Source of the DNA: Saprospiraceae bacterium
GTDB taxonomy: Bacteria; Bacteroidota; Bacteroidia; Chitinophagales; Saprospiraceae
NCBI GenBank assembly: GCA_024103005.1
Contig: JAGFJA010000061.1
Coordinates: forward strand, 1 to 64,000
Length of the DNA stretch: 64,000 bases
Reading direction: 5' to 3'
The translations under genes and the position numbers were made by a program. The notes below the pieces were generated by a model, which was not told where the DNA came from, ran no database searches, and worked only from the letters and a program-made list of their open reading frames with translations. Shown here in pieces: positions 26,490-35,334 of this stretch (position 1 is the first letter of the stretch; each line of letters starts with the position of its first letter).

Positions 26490-29400
26490 ATGGCTAAGAA
26501 ATCATTCTCCGGCAATAAGAAAGATAAACTAAATAGTCGGGATAGCACTTCTAAACCTATTTCTGGCAGCACAGATCAGGAAGTTAAACCAAAACTTTAT
26601 ATTTCAGGATTAAGCCGGCAGGTTTCTGATTCCGACGCTATCGGGGAATATAAAATGGTGGCATCCTATTCATCCGTAAAGGCAAGAGGTGAAATGGGTA
26701 ATAGCTATGAGGTGGACCCGAGCATGATCGGTCAGGCAATTTTGGAAGATGACACCGTTTGGTTTGGCTATGTGGGAGATTTGGATGAATTATTTACGGT
26801 TAGGCAAACCAATAGATCGGATGAAGAGGAGGGTAGCTTTCTGACAGATGAAATACCGGTTTCAGCCAACAGAGGAATTCTGAAGTTTTTGAGAAGAAAA
26901 TTGCTCAATTTATTCAATCCATCGGTCACTGAGGCTACAGCGGCATTCATTGCTGAAAAGGTAGATAAAAAAGTAATGCCTAGTCCCGGATTATATACCG
27001 TGGATGATGAAATGAATTTGACGCCGTATAGGCAGGATCATCCACTTTCAGGTAAAATTTTACTATTGCTTCATGGAACACTAAGCAGTACTAAAGGATC
27101 TTTTGATGATCTGAATGTCGGTGCCTTATGGAAATCAATCCGCGCCCAGTACGATTACGTCCTGACTCTTGAACACAGGACTGTTTCTGTGACACCGATT
27201 ACAAATGCCCTGGATATATTAAAATCTTTTTCGCCTAATCTGACCATTGATATTTTATCCCAGTCACGAGGTGGATTGATCGGAGACATCCTTTGCCGGT
27301 GCGACTGCCGAAACAGAATTAAAGGCTTTTCTCTGCCTGAACAACAGGCTCTTGCTGAAGAAAATGCCGGATTCAACGATCTGATAAGTGAATTGAATCG
27401 CCAGGCCGAATTGAAAAGGTTGACTGTAAGGCGATTTGTACGAGTGGCCTCACCCAGCAATGGTACAACTATTCTGGGGGACAGGATAGATGTCTTTTTG
27501 AATGCCTTGCTCAATGTGGTAGGATTGGCATTCGGTTCCAAAGGCAATGTAATTTACTCCGCCATAACAGAATTTTTAATGGATGTATTGTCACATAGAA
27601 AGGATGCCAAGGATATGCCCGGACTATGGTCCATGGTTACTTCCTCAACTTTCCAGAAAATTAATAATAATCCGGACAATATAGTCAATTCAGAGTTGTA
27701 TGTCATTGCCGGAGATGCTACTGTCGGTGACAACCTAGCCAACTCCATTGCCGTCATTCTGACTAATATTTATTTCTGGCGTAAAAATGACTTTGTAGTC
27801 GATACAGTATCCATGAAGAAAGGAACAAGGCGTGCATCAGGTCTTTATTATTACCTTTCAGACATCCCTAAAACCAATCATTTCAACTATTTTAAGAATG
27901 AGAATTCCCGCTCTGCCATCTTCTATGGTTTGCAGGGAATAAGTAATAATCCTGATTATTCTTTTACCAAAATTGAAAAAGCCGATATTGACAGAGGTGT
28001 AGGTATTAAGATAGAGGCTAATGTATTTAATTGCGATAACATAACAGGTCAGAAGCCAATTGCCATCCTCCTTCCCGGTATCATGGGCTCTACACTTGCC
28101 GATGCTCAGAGCGACCTTTGGCTCTCCATCCTCCGACTTAATAAAGGTGCGCTTGTCAATGATATGAATATTGGTGCCCCGGGAATTTATATCACCGGAG
28201 TCATGGAAAAATATTACAAAAAGTTGGGCAATTTTATGCTCAGGGATCATGAGCTGAAGGTCTTTGGCTTTGACTGGAGGAAGGATATGGCCGGCGCTGC
28301 GAAAGAACTTGATGCGCTCTTGGTCAAGTATATGGAATATGGCCGTCCTATTCATATTATCGCGCATTCAATGGGCGGACTGGTAATGAAACAACTTATG
28401 ATTCATCACAATCCGACCTGGACTTCCTTCTGTAAGGGGGCCAATAATTTTCTTTTTCTTTTGGGTACGCCTTGGCTGGGTTCACACCTTATTATGGAGG
28501 TGTTGACAGGGCATTCGGACAGGGTCAGGATGCTGAATTTAATTGATTTTCACCATAAACGAAAGGAGATTATTCAGACAGTTGCGAAATTCCCCGGTGT
28601 ATTGCAGTTATTGCCGATGACGGAAGAGGGCTTTGGAACAGCCGAATTCTGGACCGATATGCAACAATATGCGGATGATACTGTCGTGCCGGATAACTCT
28701 ATGCTGGAACTTTACGGGAATTATAAGCAGTCCACCTCAGTTTTTGCTTTGAAGCCGGAAGAGGCCGCCAGAGTAATCTATATTGCCGGGCATTCAAAGA
28801 CGGTCAACGGGTATAAGATTAAAAAACGATTTTTTACAGGTAAAAAACTTGTCTATACGACTACGACCCTGGGTGACGGCAGCGTTACCTGGGAACTGGG
28901 AATTCCCGACGAATTGCCCAAATCCAATATCTATTACAGCGAGATATCTCATGGACAACTGGCCAACGAACAAGTAATATTCGAAGCTATTGACGATATC
29001 ATACGTTTTGGTTCATCCGGTAGCCTCCCTCAGATTCCTCCTGTAAGCAGGGGACTGACAATGGATGAATTCAAGTCCGGCTCAGATTTTATCCCGGAAA
29101 ATGATGAACAGATCATCGATATCATTTTTAATGAATCCATACCGGAAAGTGACGAGCCTGCTGATAATATGCAGATAAATGTTAGTGTTTATAATGCTGA
29201 TTTAAAATATTCTGCACATCCCGTTCTGGTTGGACATTTTCTCAATGACGGTTTGTTCAGTGCTGAGAAAAGCCTTGACAATTACCTGAAGCAAAAGCTG
29301 AGCGAGAGGCACCGGCTGGGCTTTTATCCGGGTGAAATAGGCGCCAGTGAAGTCACATATCAAAGTGATTCCAAGCCTAAAGGTGCCCTTGTCGTCGGAC

Positions 29401-31859
29401 TTGGAACTGTGGATCAACTTACTGCTTATCGGCTGTCAATAACGGTCGAGAAGGCAATCATACAGTATGCCTTTTTCTTCAGGGACAATTACAGTAAGAT
29501 TGAGAATAAAAGTATAGCTACCGGAATAAGTTCCATTCTGCTGGGCACTTCATTCGCCGGTCTGCCTGTGTCAGAGTGTGTTCGGGCGATTTTAGCAGGG
29601 GTCCGGCGTGCCAATCAACGCATGGTGCAACTTAATTCCGGCCTGAAACCAATACGTGAAATTGAGTTTGTTGATTATTATGAAGATATCGCCCAGCAGT
29701 GTTACAAAATACTGAAAGATATAGAAGCCAATCAGGATTCAATGGACATCGTAGTAGGTCAGTTTGAGAAAGGGCCGGGACTTCGAAGGAGGTTATCTCT
29801 TTACGATGGAGCTGCCTGGTGGCATACCTTCAATACAAGTGCAATCTATATTGACGGTTATCCTACACCACGCGGACTTTCTTTCAGTTCGACATCCGGC
29901 AGGGCAAGGATTGAACAGAATGGAATAACGACAGACTTGAAAATGGTAGAGTACCTGGCTAAGGAGTTTTCGCATCGTAATACTTGGGATGTTCGTTTAT
30001 CAAAAACGATGTTCGAATTGCTTGTGCCCAATGATTTTAAGAGCATCATACGTAATCAGAATAACATTGTGTGGAAAATGGATGAATATTCCGCCCAATT
30101 TCCTTGGGAGATGTTTCATGACTATTCAACTCTGGAGAATGCACAAAATGAAACGCCAACATTTGTTAATACGGGCATGATTAGACAGTTATTAACGGAT
30201 AAGTATAGGAATAATCCGATAGTTGCAGACAATAATAAAGCTTTTATTGTAGGTGATCCTGACTATTCCGGTACTGATTTTCCACAGCTTATTGGCGCAG
30301 AACAGGAGGCAAATGAGGTGAGTAAAGTATTTAAAATGAATGGGTTTAACGTCTCTACTCTGATTAAAAGTAATGCCCAAAGGATTATTACCGATCTTTA
30401 TTCCGACCGGTATAAAATAATGCATTTTGCTGCCCACGGGCTTTATGAGGAAGCTGTGGGCGAAGGCATCTCAGCAAAAGCAGGGATCGTCTTGGGTAAG
30501 GACCTTGTCCTCGAGCCTGGTATGATTAACCAATTGTCTTATGTGCCTGAATTTATCTTTATCAATTGTTGCTATTCCGGCGACATGACCGGACTTGACG
30601 AGAAGTATTACAAGGGAAGATCTAATCTGGCTGCTAATATTGGAACCCAATTGATCCGCATGGGCGTAAAAGCTGTTGTGGTGGCAGGCTGGTCAGTCGA
30701 TGATGCTGCTGCACATACGTTTTCAGCTGAATTATATCGTAAATTATTTGACGGGTATGAATTTGGAGACGCCGTCCTGTCGGCCAGGAGAAAATGCTAT
30801 GATTATCATCGGACCAACAATACTTGGGGAGCTTATCAGTGCTATGGTGATCACTATTATAAACTCATAAATAAGTCGGTCAATCGGGTTGATATGACAC
30901 CTTATGTTACTGAAAGTCAGGCTATTATTGATTTGCAAAATGAGTTATCCTTTATATCAGGCCAGAAGGTCAATAAGCATGAGTATATGATTCGCCTGGA
31001 AAATATCATTAAGAAGGTCCGTGCAAATAGTCTTGAAACAGGATTTATAAAAGAACTCTACGCTAAAATTTATATAGAACTGGGTGAATATGAAGCAGCA
31101 GTAAATGAATTGGAAGAGTTATTCAAAATTGAGAAAGCTGAGTTTTCAGTTTCATCTCTCGAACAATATAGTAGTCTGAAAGGTAAAATTCTGATAAAAA
31201 ACTACAGGAAAACAGGAAAAGTGGATAATAAGGCACTGGATAATCTGATCTCTGATATCAAACTTCTTGACTATATAGGAATCACTGCTGAAAGAAGGGC
31301 GCTGAAAGCTTCATTGTATAAAAGAATATCCTTTTTGCGACGCAACGACCCGGAGACCAGAATCAGGTGCCTCAAAAAAATGAAGGAATATTATGCACAA
31401 TCATACGAAATTGTGGATAAGGCTGTTCTAGCAGATTCTATTTATGCCTTATCCGGTTATTTTTTCGCATTGTATTTGCTCAATACCCGCAATATCATTG
31501 GAGAGATGAATAAGCTATGTGATACACATTATGAGAATATTCAAGCTATGATTTCAGATATCATACGCAATCTTCAGGTGGATAAGGAAGGATTCAGGGA
31601 TTTTTACAGGTCCAATTCTATTGCTAAGGTGTATTTTATGGAATTTATGCTGACAGACAACCCTGCTGCGACAGAATCTTCTTTTAAAAATCTGAAAACT
31701 GAAATGTTGTCATCTATCGAAAATTTTGGCAATCTGAAGACTATTTTACGGGAAATTGAGAATTTAGAACTGGTTTCCGATATGTTGACGATGAAAAAAG
31801 ATCAAAAGAAAGTCAAATTGCTGATGTTAATGAAAAATGAGATTGAATCAATGTTGTAA
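26490..31859 (+). CDS. Giant CHAT-protease protein with two alpha/beta-hydrolase modules
   Basis: A 1789-residue protein without a signal peptide or obvious TM segment, so probably cytoplasmic. Module 1 (about 185-470): alpha/beta hydrolase with LLLLHGTLSS, nucleophile Ser259 in SQSRGG, likely Asp434 (NDFVV) and His464 (NHFNYF). Module 2 (about 520-860): LCAT/PGAP1-like lipase with LLPGIMGSTL, Ser627 in AHSMGG, Asp796 in GDGSV and His821 in SHGQLA. A 890-1110 region resembles the N-terminal macro-like domain of M17 aminopeptidases (weak). CHAT domain (about 1155-1455): FPWEMFHD, His1316 in HFAAHG, Cys1361 in INCCYSG. The tail (1460-1789) is helical with one TPR-like unit. No known partner (gasdermin, CRISPR effector, caspase substrate) is adjacent. 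Function unknown; a regulated lipase-protease effector is an inference. Confidence 0.85.
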   Translation: MAKKSFSGNKKDKLNSRDSTSKPISGSTDQEVKPKLYISGLSRQVSDSDAIGEYKMVASYSSVKARGEMGNSYEVDPSMIGQAILEDDTVWFGYVGDLDELFTVRQTNRSDEEEGSFLTDEIPVSANRGILKFLRRKLLNLFNPSVTEATAAFIAEKVDKKVMPSPGLYTVDDEMNLTPYRQDHPLSGKILLLLHGTLSSTKGSFDDLNVGALWKSIRAQYDYVLTLEHRTVSVTPITNALDILKSFSPNLTIDILSQSRGGLIGDILCRCDCRNRIKGFSLPEQQALAEENAGFNDLISELNRQAELKRLTVRRFVRVASPSNGTTILGDRIDVFLNALLNVVGLAFGSKGNVIYSAITEFLMDVLSHRKDAKDMPGLWSMVTSSTFQKINNNPDNIVNSELYVIAGDATVGDNLANSIAVILTNIYFWRKNDFVVDTVSMKKGTRRASGLYYYLSDIPKTNHFNYFKNENSRSAIFYGLQGISNNPDYSFTKIEKADIDRGVGIKIEANVFNCDNITGQKPIAILLPGIMGSTLADAQSDLWLSILRLNKGALVNDMNIGAPGIYITGVMEKYYKKLGNFMLRDHELKVFGFDWRKDMAGAAKELDALLVKYMEYGRPIHIIAHSMGGLVMKQLMIHHNPTWTSFCKGANNFLFLLGTPWLGSHLIMEVLTGHSDRVRMLNLIDFHHKRKEIIQTVAKFPGVLQLLPMTEEGFGTAEFWTDMQQYADDTVVPDNSMLELYGNYKQSTSVFALKPEEAARVIYIAGHSKTVNGYKIKKRFFTGKKLVYTTTTLGDGSVTWELGIPDELPKSNIYYSEISHGQLANEQVIFEAIDDIIRFGSSGSLPQIPPVSRGLTMDEFKSGSDFIPENDEQIIDIIFNESIPESDEPADNMQINVSVYNADLKYSAHPVLVGHFLNDGLFSAEKSLDNYLKQKLSERHRLGFYPGEIGASEVTYQSDSKPKGALVVGLGTVDQLTAYRLSITVEKAIIQYAFFFRDNYSKIENKSIATGISSILLGTSFAGLPVSECVRAILAGVRRANQRMVQLNSGLKPIREIEFVDYYEDIAQQCYKILKDIEANQDSMDIVVGQFEKGPGLRRRLSLYDGAAWWHTFNTSAIYIDGYPTPRGLSFSSTSGRARIEQNGITTDLKMVEYLAKEFSHRNTWDVRLSKTMFELLVPNDFKSIIRNQNNIVWKMDEYSAQFPWEMFHDYSTLENAQNETPTFVNTGMIRQLLTDKYRNNPIVADNNKAFIVGDPDYSGTDFPQLIGAEQEANEVSKVFKMNGFNVSTLIKSNAQRIITDLYSDRYKIMHFAAHGLYEEAVGEGISAKAGIVLGKDLVLEPGMINQLSYVPEFIFINCCYSGDMTGLDEKYYKGRSNLAANIGTQLIRMGVKAVVVAGWSVDDAAAHTFSAELYRKLFDGYEFGDAVLSARRKCYDYHRTNNTWGAYQCYGDHYYKLINKSVNRVDMTPYVTESQAIIDLQNELSFISGQKVNKHEYMIRLENIIKKVRANSLETGFIKELYAKIYIELGEYEAAVNELEELFKIEKAEFSVSSLEQYSSLKGKILIKNYRKTGKVDNKALDNLISDIKLLDYIGITAERRALKASLYKRISFLRRNDPETRIRCLKKMKEYYAQSYEIVDKAVLADSIYALSGYFFALYLLNTRNIIGEMNKLCDTHYENIQAMISDIIRNLQVDKEGFRDFYRSNSIAKVYFMEFMLTDNPAATESSFKNLKTEMLSSIENFGNLKTILREIENLELVSDMLTMKKDQKKVKLLMLMKNEIESML

Positions 31860-31916
31860 TTGAGTTTAAATCAAGTAATTTTTTATTGACGGACAGAGAT
31901 TTGTTTACAAGTTCAA

Positions 31917-31950
31917 ATTAATCCAACACCTTTTTGGGACATGGATTAAT
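31917..31950. terminator. Hairpin between the convergent CHAT and Lgt-like genes
   Basis: ATTAATCCA (31917-31925) and TGGATTAAT (31942-31950) are perfect 9-bp reverse complements with a 16-nt loop. Flanks are AT-rich but lack a clear T-run. Its position between two 3' ends suggests a bidirectional terminator or 3'-end stabiliser. Confidence 0.45.
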
Positions 31951-31993
31951 AATAATTATAAAGTAAATTATTTCTCTCTTCTGTCAGAACTCT

Positions 31994-32941
31994 TTATGGC
32001 ATTTTAGGTACTGATTGGCCTTTTTTAGTGACAAAAATGAGGCCTGCTATGCCGATTAAAAATAAGAAAAAGGCAATAATTGTCGCCTGAGAAGCCTTGA
32101 ATGCTCCCAGATCAAAGGTGTCATTGACCCTGATTTTCTCTATAAAAAAGCGTTCAAGACCATTGAGGGCACAATAAAGAAAGAATATCTGTCCGGGACG
32201 AATCAGTTTTTTTCTCAGTGACCATAAGATTCCGAAAATAATAAAAGCTAAAATCGTCTCAAAAATTGGAGTAGGGAAAACTCCTTGGGTTAATTCCATA
32301 CAATATTTTCCGGCACATTGAGCCATTTTTACACCTTCATTTGCGACATTCCGCGGATATGTCGATGACCAGAGCCAGTCAGGAAGAACAAACCAATCCG
32401 GTTTAGGTCCGGCGACGATGCCCCAGTCTCCGTCACCACTTAGTTGGCAGCCGATGCGGCCTACACCATAGCCTATCATCAGTGAAGGTGCCGTAGCATC
32501 GCACATATCAAGAACATTGATTCCCAATTTTTTAACATATCTGGTTACTGCAAAAAAAGCGACAATCAATCCGCCGTATATGGCAAGTCCGCTTCCGGAG
32601 ATTAAAGAATGAATGGGGTCCTGAATAAAGACCTTGATGGATTCAACACTCTCAAATAAAGCAAAAACCTTGGCACCGATGACTCCGGAAATTGCTGCAA
32701 CAATGGTTATATCTCCCACTTTCTCGTGAGGCCAGATCAGAGTCGTTTTCCCATTCTTCGTGACTTTCAATTGTTTAAGTGAACCATTCTGTTCTCTTCG
32801 TCTTATTTCCAGCCCTAAAAAATACGAGCTGCATAAGATGGCTATGGCAAGCATCAAACCAAATATTTTAACTATAGAAGCCCAGTTGTCTGCTGGAGTG
32901 CCGAATAAATCATGGAAAACATACGAAAGATCAGGATACAT
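31994..32941 (-). CDS. Prolipoprotein diacylglyceryl transferase-like protein (Lgt family, variant)
   Basis: A 315-residue polytopic membrane protein with about seven TM segments and the Lgt signature region GYGVGRIGCQLSGDGDWGIV (about residues 157-175). Lgt moves diacylglycerol to the cysteine of prolipoproteins. Two positions differ from the E. coli enzyme: the essential His of the HGG motif is Tyr122 here (IYGGL), and GRIGNxxNGE reads GRIGCQLSGDGD. I recall this variant in other Bacteroidota, where it is annotated Lgt, but activity is not certain. The window encodes several lipoproteins needing such an enzyme. Monocistronic by position. Confidence 0.8.
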   Translation of the reverse strand: MYPDLSYVFHDLFGTPADNWASIVKIFGLMLAIAILCSSYFLGLEIRRREQNGSLKQLKVTKNGKTTLIWPHEKVGDITIVAAISGVIGAKVFALFESVESIKVFIQDPIHSLISGSGLAIYGGLIVAFFAVTRYVKKLGINVLDMCDATAPSLMIGYGVGRIGCQLSGDGDWGIVAGPKPDWFVLPDWLWSSTYPRNVANEGVKMAQCAGKYCMELTQGVFPTPIFETILAFIIFGILWSLRKKLIRPGQIFFLYCALNGLERFFIEKIRVNDTFDLGAFKASQATIIAFFLFLIGIAGLIFVTKKGQSVPKMP

Positions 32942-33080
32942 ACTTTTGAATTTAGCAATTTGGTTAAAAGACCTGATGTCTTAACCTTAAAAATGTAAAG
33001 TTGGTAAAAATTATGATTTTCTTAAATGTATTCCGGCAATAATTTTTCAACTTTACGGATTAATAAAGCTAAACGAAAGT

Positions 33081-33908
33081 ATGAAATTAATTCCCTTTAT
33101 CTTACTTTTATTGTCTTTTGCCTCCTGTAAAATCCATAAAAAGACACAAGAGCCGGTGAAGCCTTCAACCACGGTTAACACTACGGAGACAACAACTCCG
33201 CCCGCTTCTCAAACTACTGATAAGGATAATTCAGCGGCAACTTCATTTGATATCGGCAGAATGACAGAACCCATGAGAATTGACTTTAAAAGTGCTGAAC
33301 TGACAGGAAATATGATTCTGGAGAACACCACTGATAAGTACAATTTTACTTTTAATATAAGGATGTTAAAAGATAGTTTAGTCTGGATGCAACTTAAAAA
33401 ATACGGACTGGAGGGAGCAAGAATACTGATAAATAAAGATTCTATGTTTGTTATTGACCGACTCCACCGAAGTTATATCAAAAAAAGCTGGAAAGATATC
33501 AGGACAGAAATAAATGCACCCGTGGACTTTAACATACTCTGCGACCTTCTGACAGGCAATCCTTACTATATGAAGGATGGTGCAGATAGTTTGCAGACAA
33601 CTGAAAATATGAAATTGATTACCAATAGTAAACAAAATAACAGAATTTCAATAGGTATTAATGCCGTATCGGAAGTGATGACTCAGTATATGATCAGTGA
33701 CCCGTTAAAAGATGTTTACCTGAAAATGAATCTCGACGATTATAAAATTTTATATGATAAAAAAAAGTTTTCGTACCTTCGTGATTTAGAGATTATTTCG
33801 AATAACGTAAAACTACTATATATAAATTTAGCATTTGATGAGGTCGTCAGAAATACAAAATTCAAAACACCATTTGAAATACCCGTCGGATACAAGCCAA
33901 TGGATTAA
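33081..33908 (+). CDS. DUF4292 lipoprotein (LolA/LolB-fold-like)
   Basis: A 275-residue lipoprotein: MKLIPFILLLLSFASCKIH has a clear lipobox with Cys17, followed by a Thr/Pro-rich linker (about 22-55). The remainder is beta-rich with the DUF4292 pattern (VWMQLKKYGLEGARILINKDSMFVIDR near 95-125), which in other annotations is linked to a LolA/B-like fold. Function unproven, possibly outer-membrane lipoprotein handling. Its 3' end overlaps the EnvC-like gene, a pairing that looks operonic. Confidence 0.85.
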   Translation: MKLIPFILLLLSFASCKIHKKTQEPVKPSTTVNTTETTTPPASQTTDKDNSAATSFDIGRMTEPMRIDFKSAELTGNMILENTTDKYNFTFNIRMLKDSLVWMQLKKYGLEGARILINKDSMFVIDRLHRSYIKKSWKDIRTEINAPVDFNILCDLLTGNPYYMKDGADSLQTTENMKLITNSKQNNRISIGINAVSEVMTQYMISDPLKDVYLKMNLDDYKILYDKKKFSYLRDLEIISNNVKLLYINLAFDEVVRNTKFKTPFEIPVGYKPMD

Positions 33909-35274
33909 CAAACTTCCGATTATTTTACTCTCTTTTCTTCTTTTATGGTGTATTAACGCACTTCCTGCTCAGAATACACGTGAATTGGAATCGAAAAAGA
34001 AAAAAGTGGAACAAAACATCAAAAAAACTCAGGCAAAAATTGAGAAAACTAAAAAGTCAAAAGAACACACACTCCGTGATTTCAATAAAATTCAGAAAAA
34101 AATAGATGAAAGAAAAACTATTATTACCGGAGTTCAAAGTGAAATTCAGATCGTTCAAACATCTCTCAACAGAAAGAATGAAGATATTACCTACCTTGAA
34201 AACCAGATAAACAGACTTCGGTTTGAATATGGCAAAATTATGAAAAGTGCCTATAAGGCTTCACTTTTGACAAATGACTGGATGCTTATTCTTTCTTCGG
34301 CCAGCATGAACCAGGCCTTTCATAGATGGCTGTATCTCAGAAAAATAAAGAAAGACAGGAAGGAGAAGGCTGCTGCGATTATTGCAAAACAACTAGAACT
34401 TGAATCTGAACTTGCCAATCTGGAGTTGATAAAATCGGGCAAAAAGATATTATTGAAAAAAGAAGAGAACCAAACGAAACTACTGACAAAAGACCTAAAT
34501 GAAAAAAATAAGGTATTGGCAAATTTAAGCCAGAGTGAAAAGAAGTTATTGGCGACCCTTAAAAGGCAGCAAAAACAACAGTTGGCTATTGCTGCCGATA
34601 TAGAAAAGGCTATTCGAAGAGAAATAGCCAGAAAGGAGAAAGAGGCTAAAGAATTAGCTGAGAAAGAACGGAAAAAAGAGCTGGCGCGTATTGCTGCCCT
34701 TGAAGCAGCTAAGGCAAAGAAGGCAGAAAAACCGGAGAGTAAAGAAAATGAAAGTGATTCCAATACATCAGCTCATAACGATATTAAAAAAGCTGTTCCA
34801 AAGAAAGTTACTGAAAAGAAAGAAGTTGAATTGACCGAAACTCCGGTCAGTGCTCACCTTTCTGCAGATTTTCAGTCAAATAAAGGGCGATTGGCATGGC
34901 CTGTCAATAGAGGCGTTATCATCAGAGGCTTCGGCAAACAGGTTCATCCTGAATTAAGTCATGTGACCATAATGAACAACGGAATTGATATAAAAACAGA
35001 TGAAAATGCTGCCGTGAAAGCAATATTTGAAGGAGAAGTTGTTCACATTGCCTTCCTTGCAGGGTATAAAAATACCGTTATGGTCAATCATGGAAAATAT
35101 TATACCATTTATTCCAACCTCGAAACAGTGGGTGTTTCACGTGGCCAGAAAGTTAAAATAGGGGATTATATAGGTACTGCAGCCGTCAACGCAGATTCTG
35201 GTAATACTGAGGTACACTTCGAATTGTGGAATAAACAGAATCCTCTGAATCCGGCACTTTGGTTAAAACGATAA
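33835..35274 (+). CDS. EnvC-like murein hydrolase activator (coiled coil plus degenerate M23/LytM)
   Basis: A 479-residue envelope protein. A signal peptide (IILLSFLLLWCINALPAQ) is preceded by about 26 residues if the ATG at 33835 is used; a TTG at 33874 would give a more usual signal peptide and shorten the 74-bp overlap with the DUF4292 gene. A long charged coiled coil spans about 48-290, and a LytM domain about 355-479. Metal ligands are missing: the first His is Asn in MNNGIDIK and the middle one is Asn in YSNLE, with only the final VHFEL left. So it should activate amidases at the division site as EnvC does, not cut peptidoglycan itself. Confidence 0.88.
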   Translation: MMRSSEIQNSKHHLKYPSDTSQWINKLPIILLSFLLLWCINALPAQNTRELESKKKKVEQNIKKTQAKIEKTKKSKEHTLRDFNKIQKKIDERKTIITGVQSEIQIVQTSLNRKNEDITYLENQINRLRFEYGKIMKSAYKASLLTNDWMLILSSASMNQAFHRWLYLRKIKKDRKEKAAAIIAKQLELESELANLELIKSGKKILLKKEENQTKLLTKDLNEKNKVLANLSQSEKKLLATLKRQQKQQLAIAADIEKAIRREIARKEKEAKELAEKERKKELARIAALEAAKAKKAEKPESKENESDSNTSAHNDIKKAVPKKVTEKKEVELTETPVSAHLSADFQSNKGRLAWPVNRGVIIRGFGKQVHPELSHVTIMNNGIDIKTDENAAVKAIFEGEVVHIAFLAGYKNTVMVNHGKYYTIYSNLETVGVSRGQKVKIGDYIGTAAVNADSGNTEVHFELWNKQNPLNPALWLKR

Positions 35275-35299
35275 ATTCAGTCCGGTTTTTCCTTGATAA

Positions 35300-35329
35300 G
35301 GATTGGATTGGATTGGATTGGATTGGATT
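35300..35329. repeat. Six tandem GGATT units
   Basis: Six perfect copies of GGATT occupy 30 bp and run into TTTTATTTTATTT. They lie between the convergent envC-like and DUF423 genes, 25 bp after one stop and 5 bp from the other. Confidence 0.9.
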
Positions 35330-35334
35330 TTATT

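Noticed and set aside
27858-28367. 169-codon open frame antisense to the CHAT giant.
   Set aside because: No recognisable domain, and it lies opposite the second hydrolase module, whose motifs are clearly real.
26490-31859. Horizontal transfer or mobile-element cargo at the CHAT giant.
   Set aside because: No integrase, transposase, tRNA or terminal repeat is adjacent and base use looks similar to the neighbours by eye; transfer cannot be shown from this window.
35133-35148. TGTTTCACGTG, the left 11 bases of a ParB parS site, inside the EnvC-like gene.
   Set aside because: The remaining five bases do not match the palindrome and the site is inside a coding region far from parAB, so chance is likelier.
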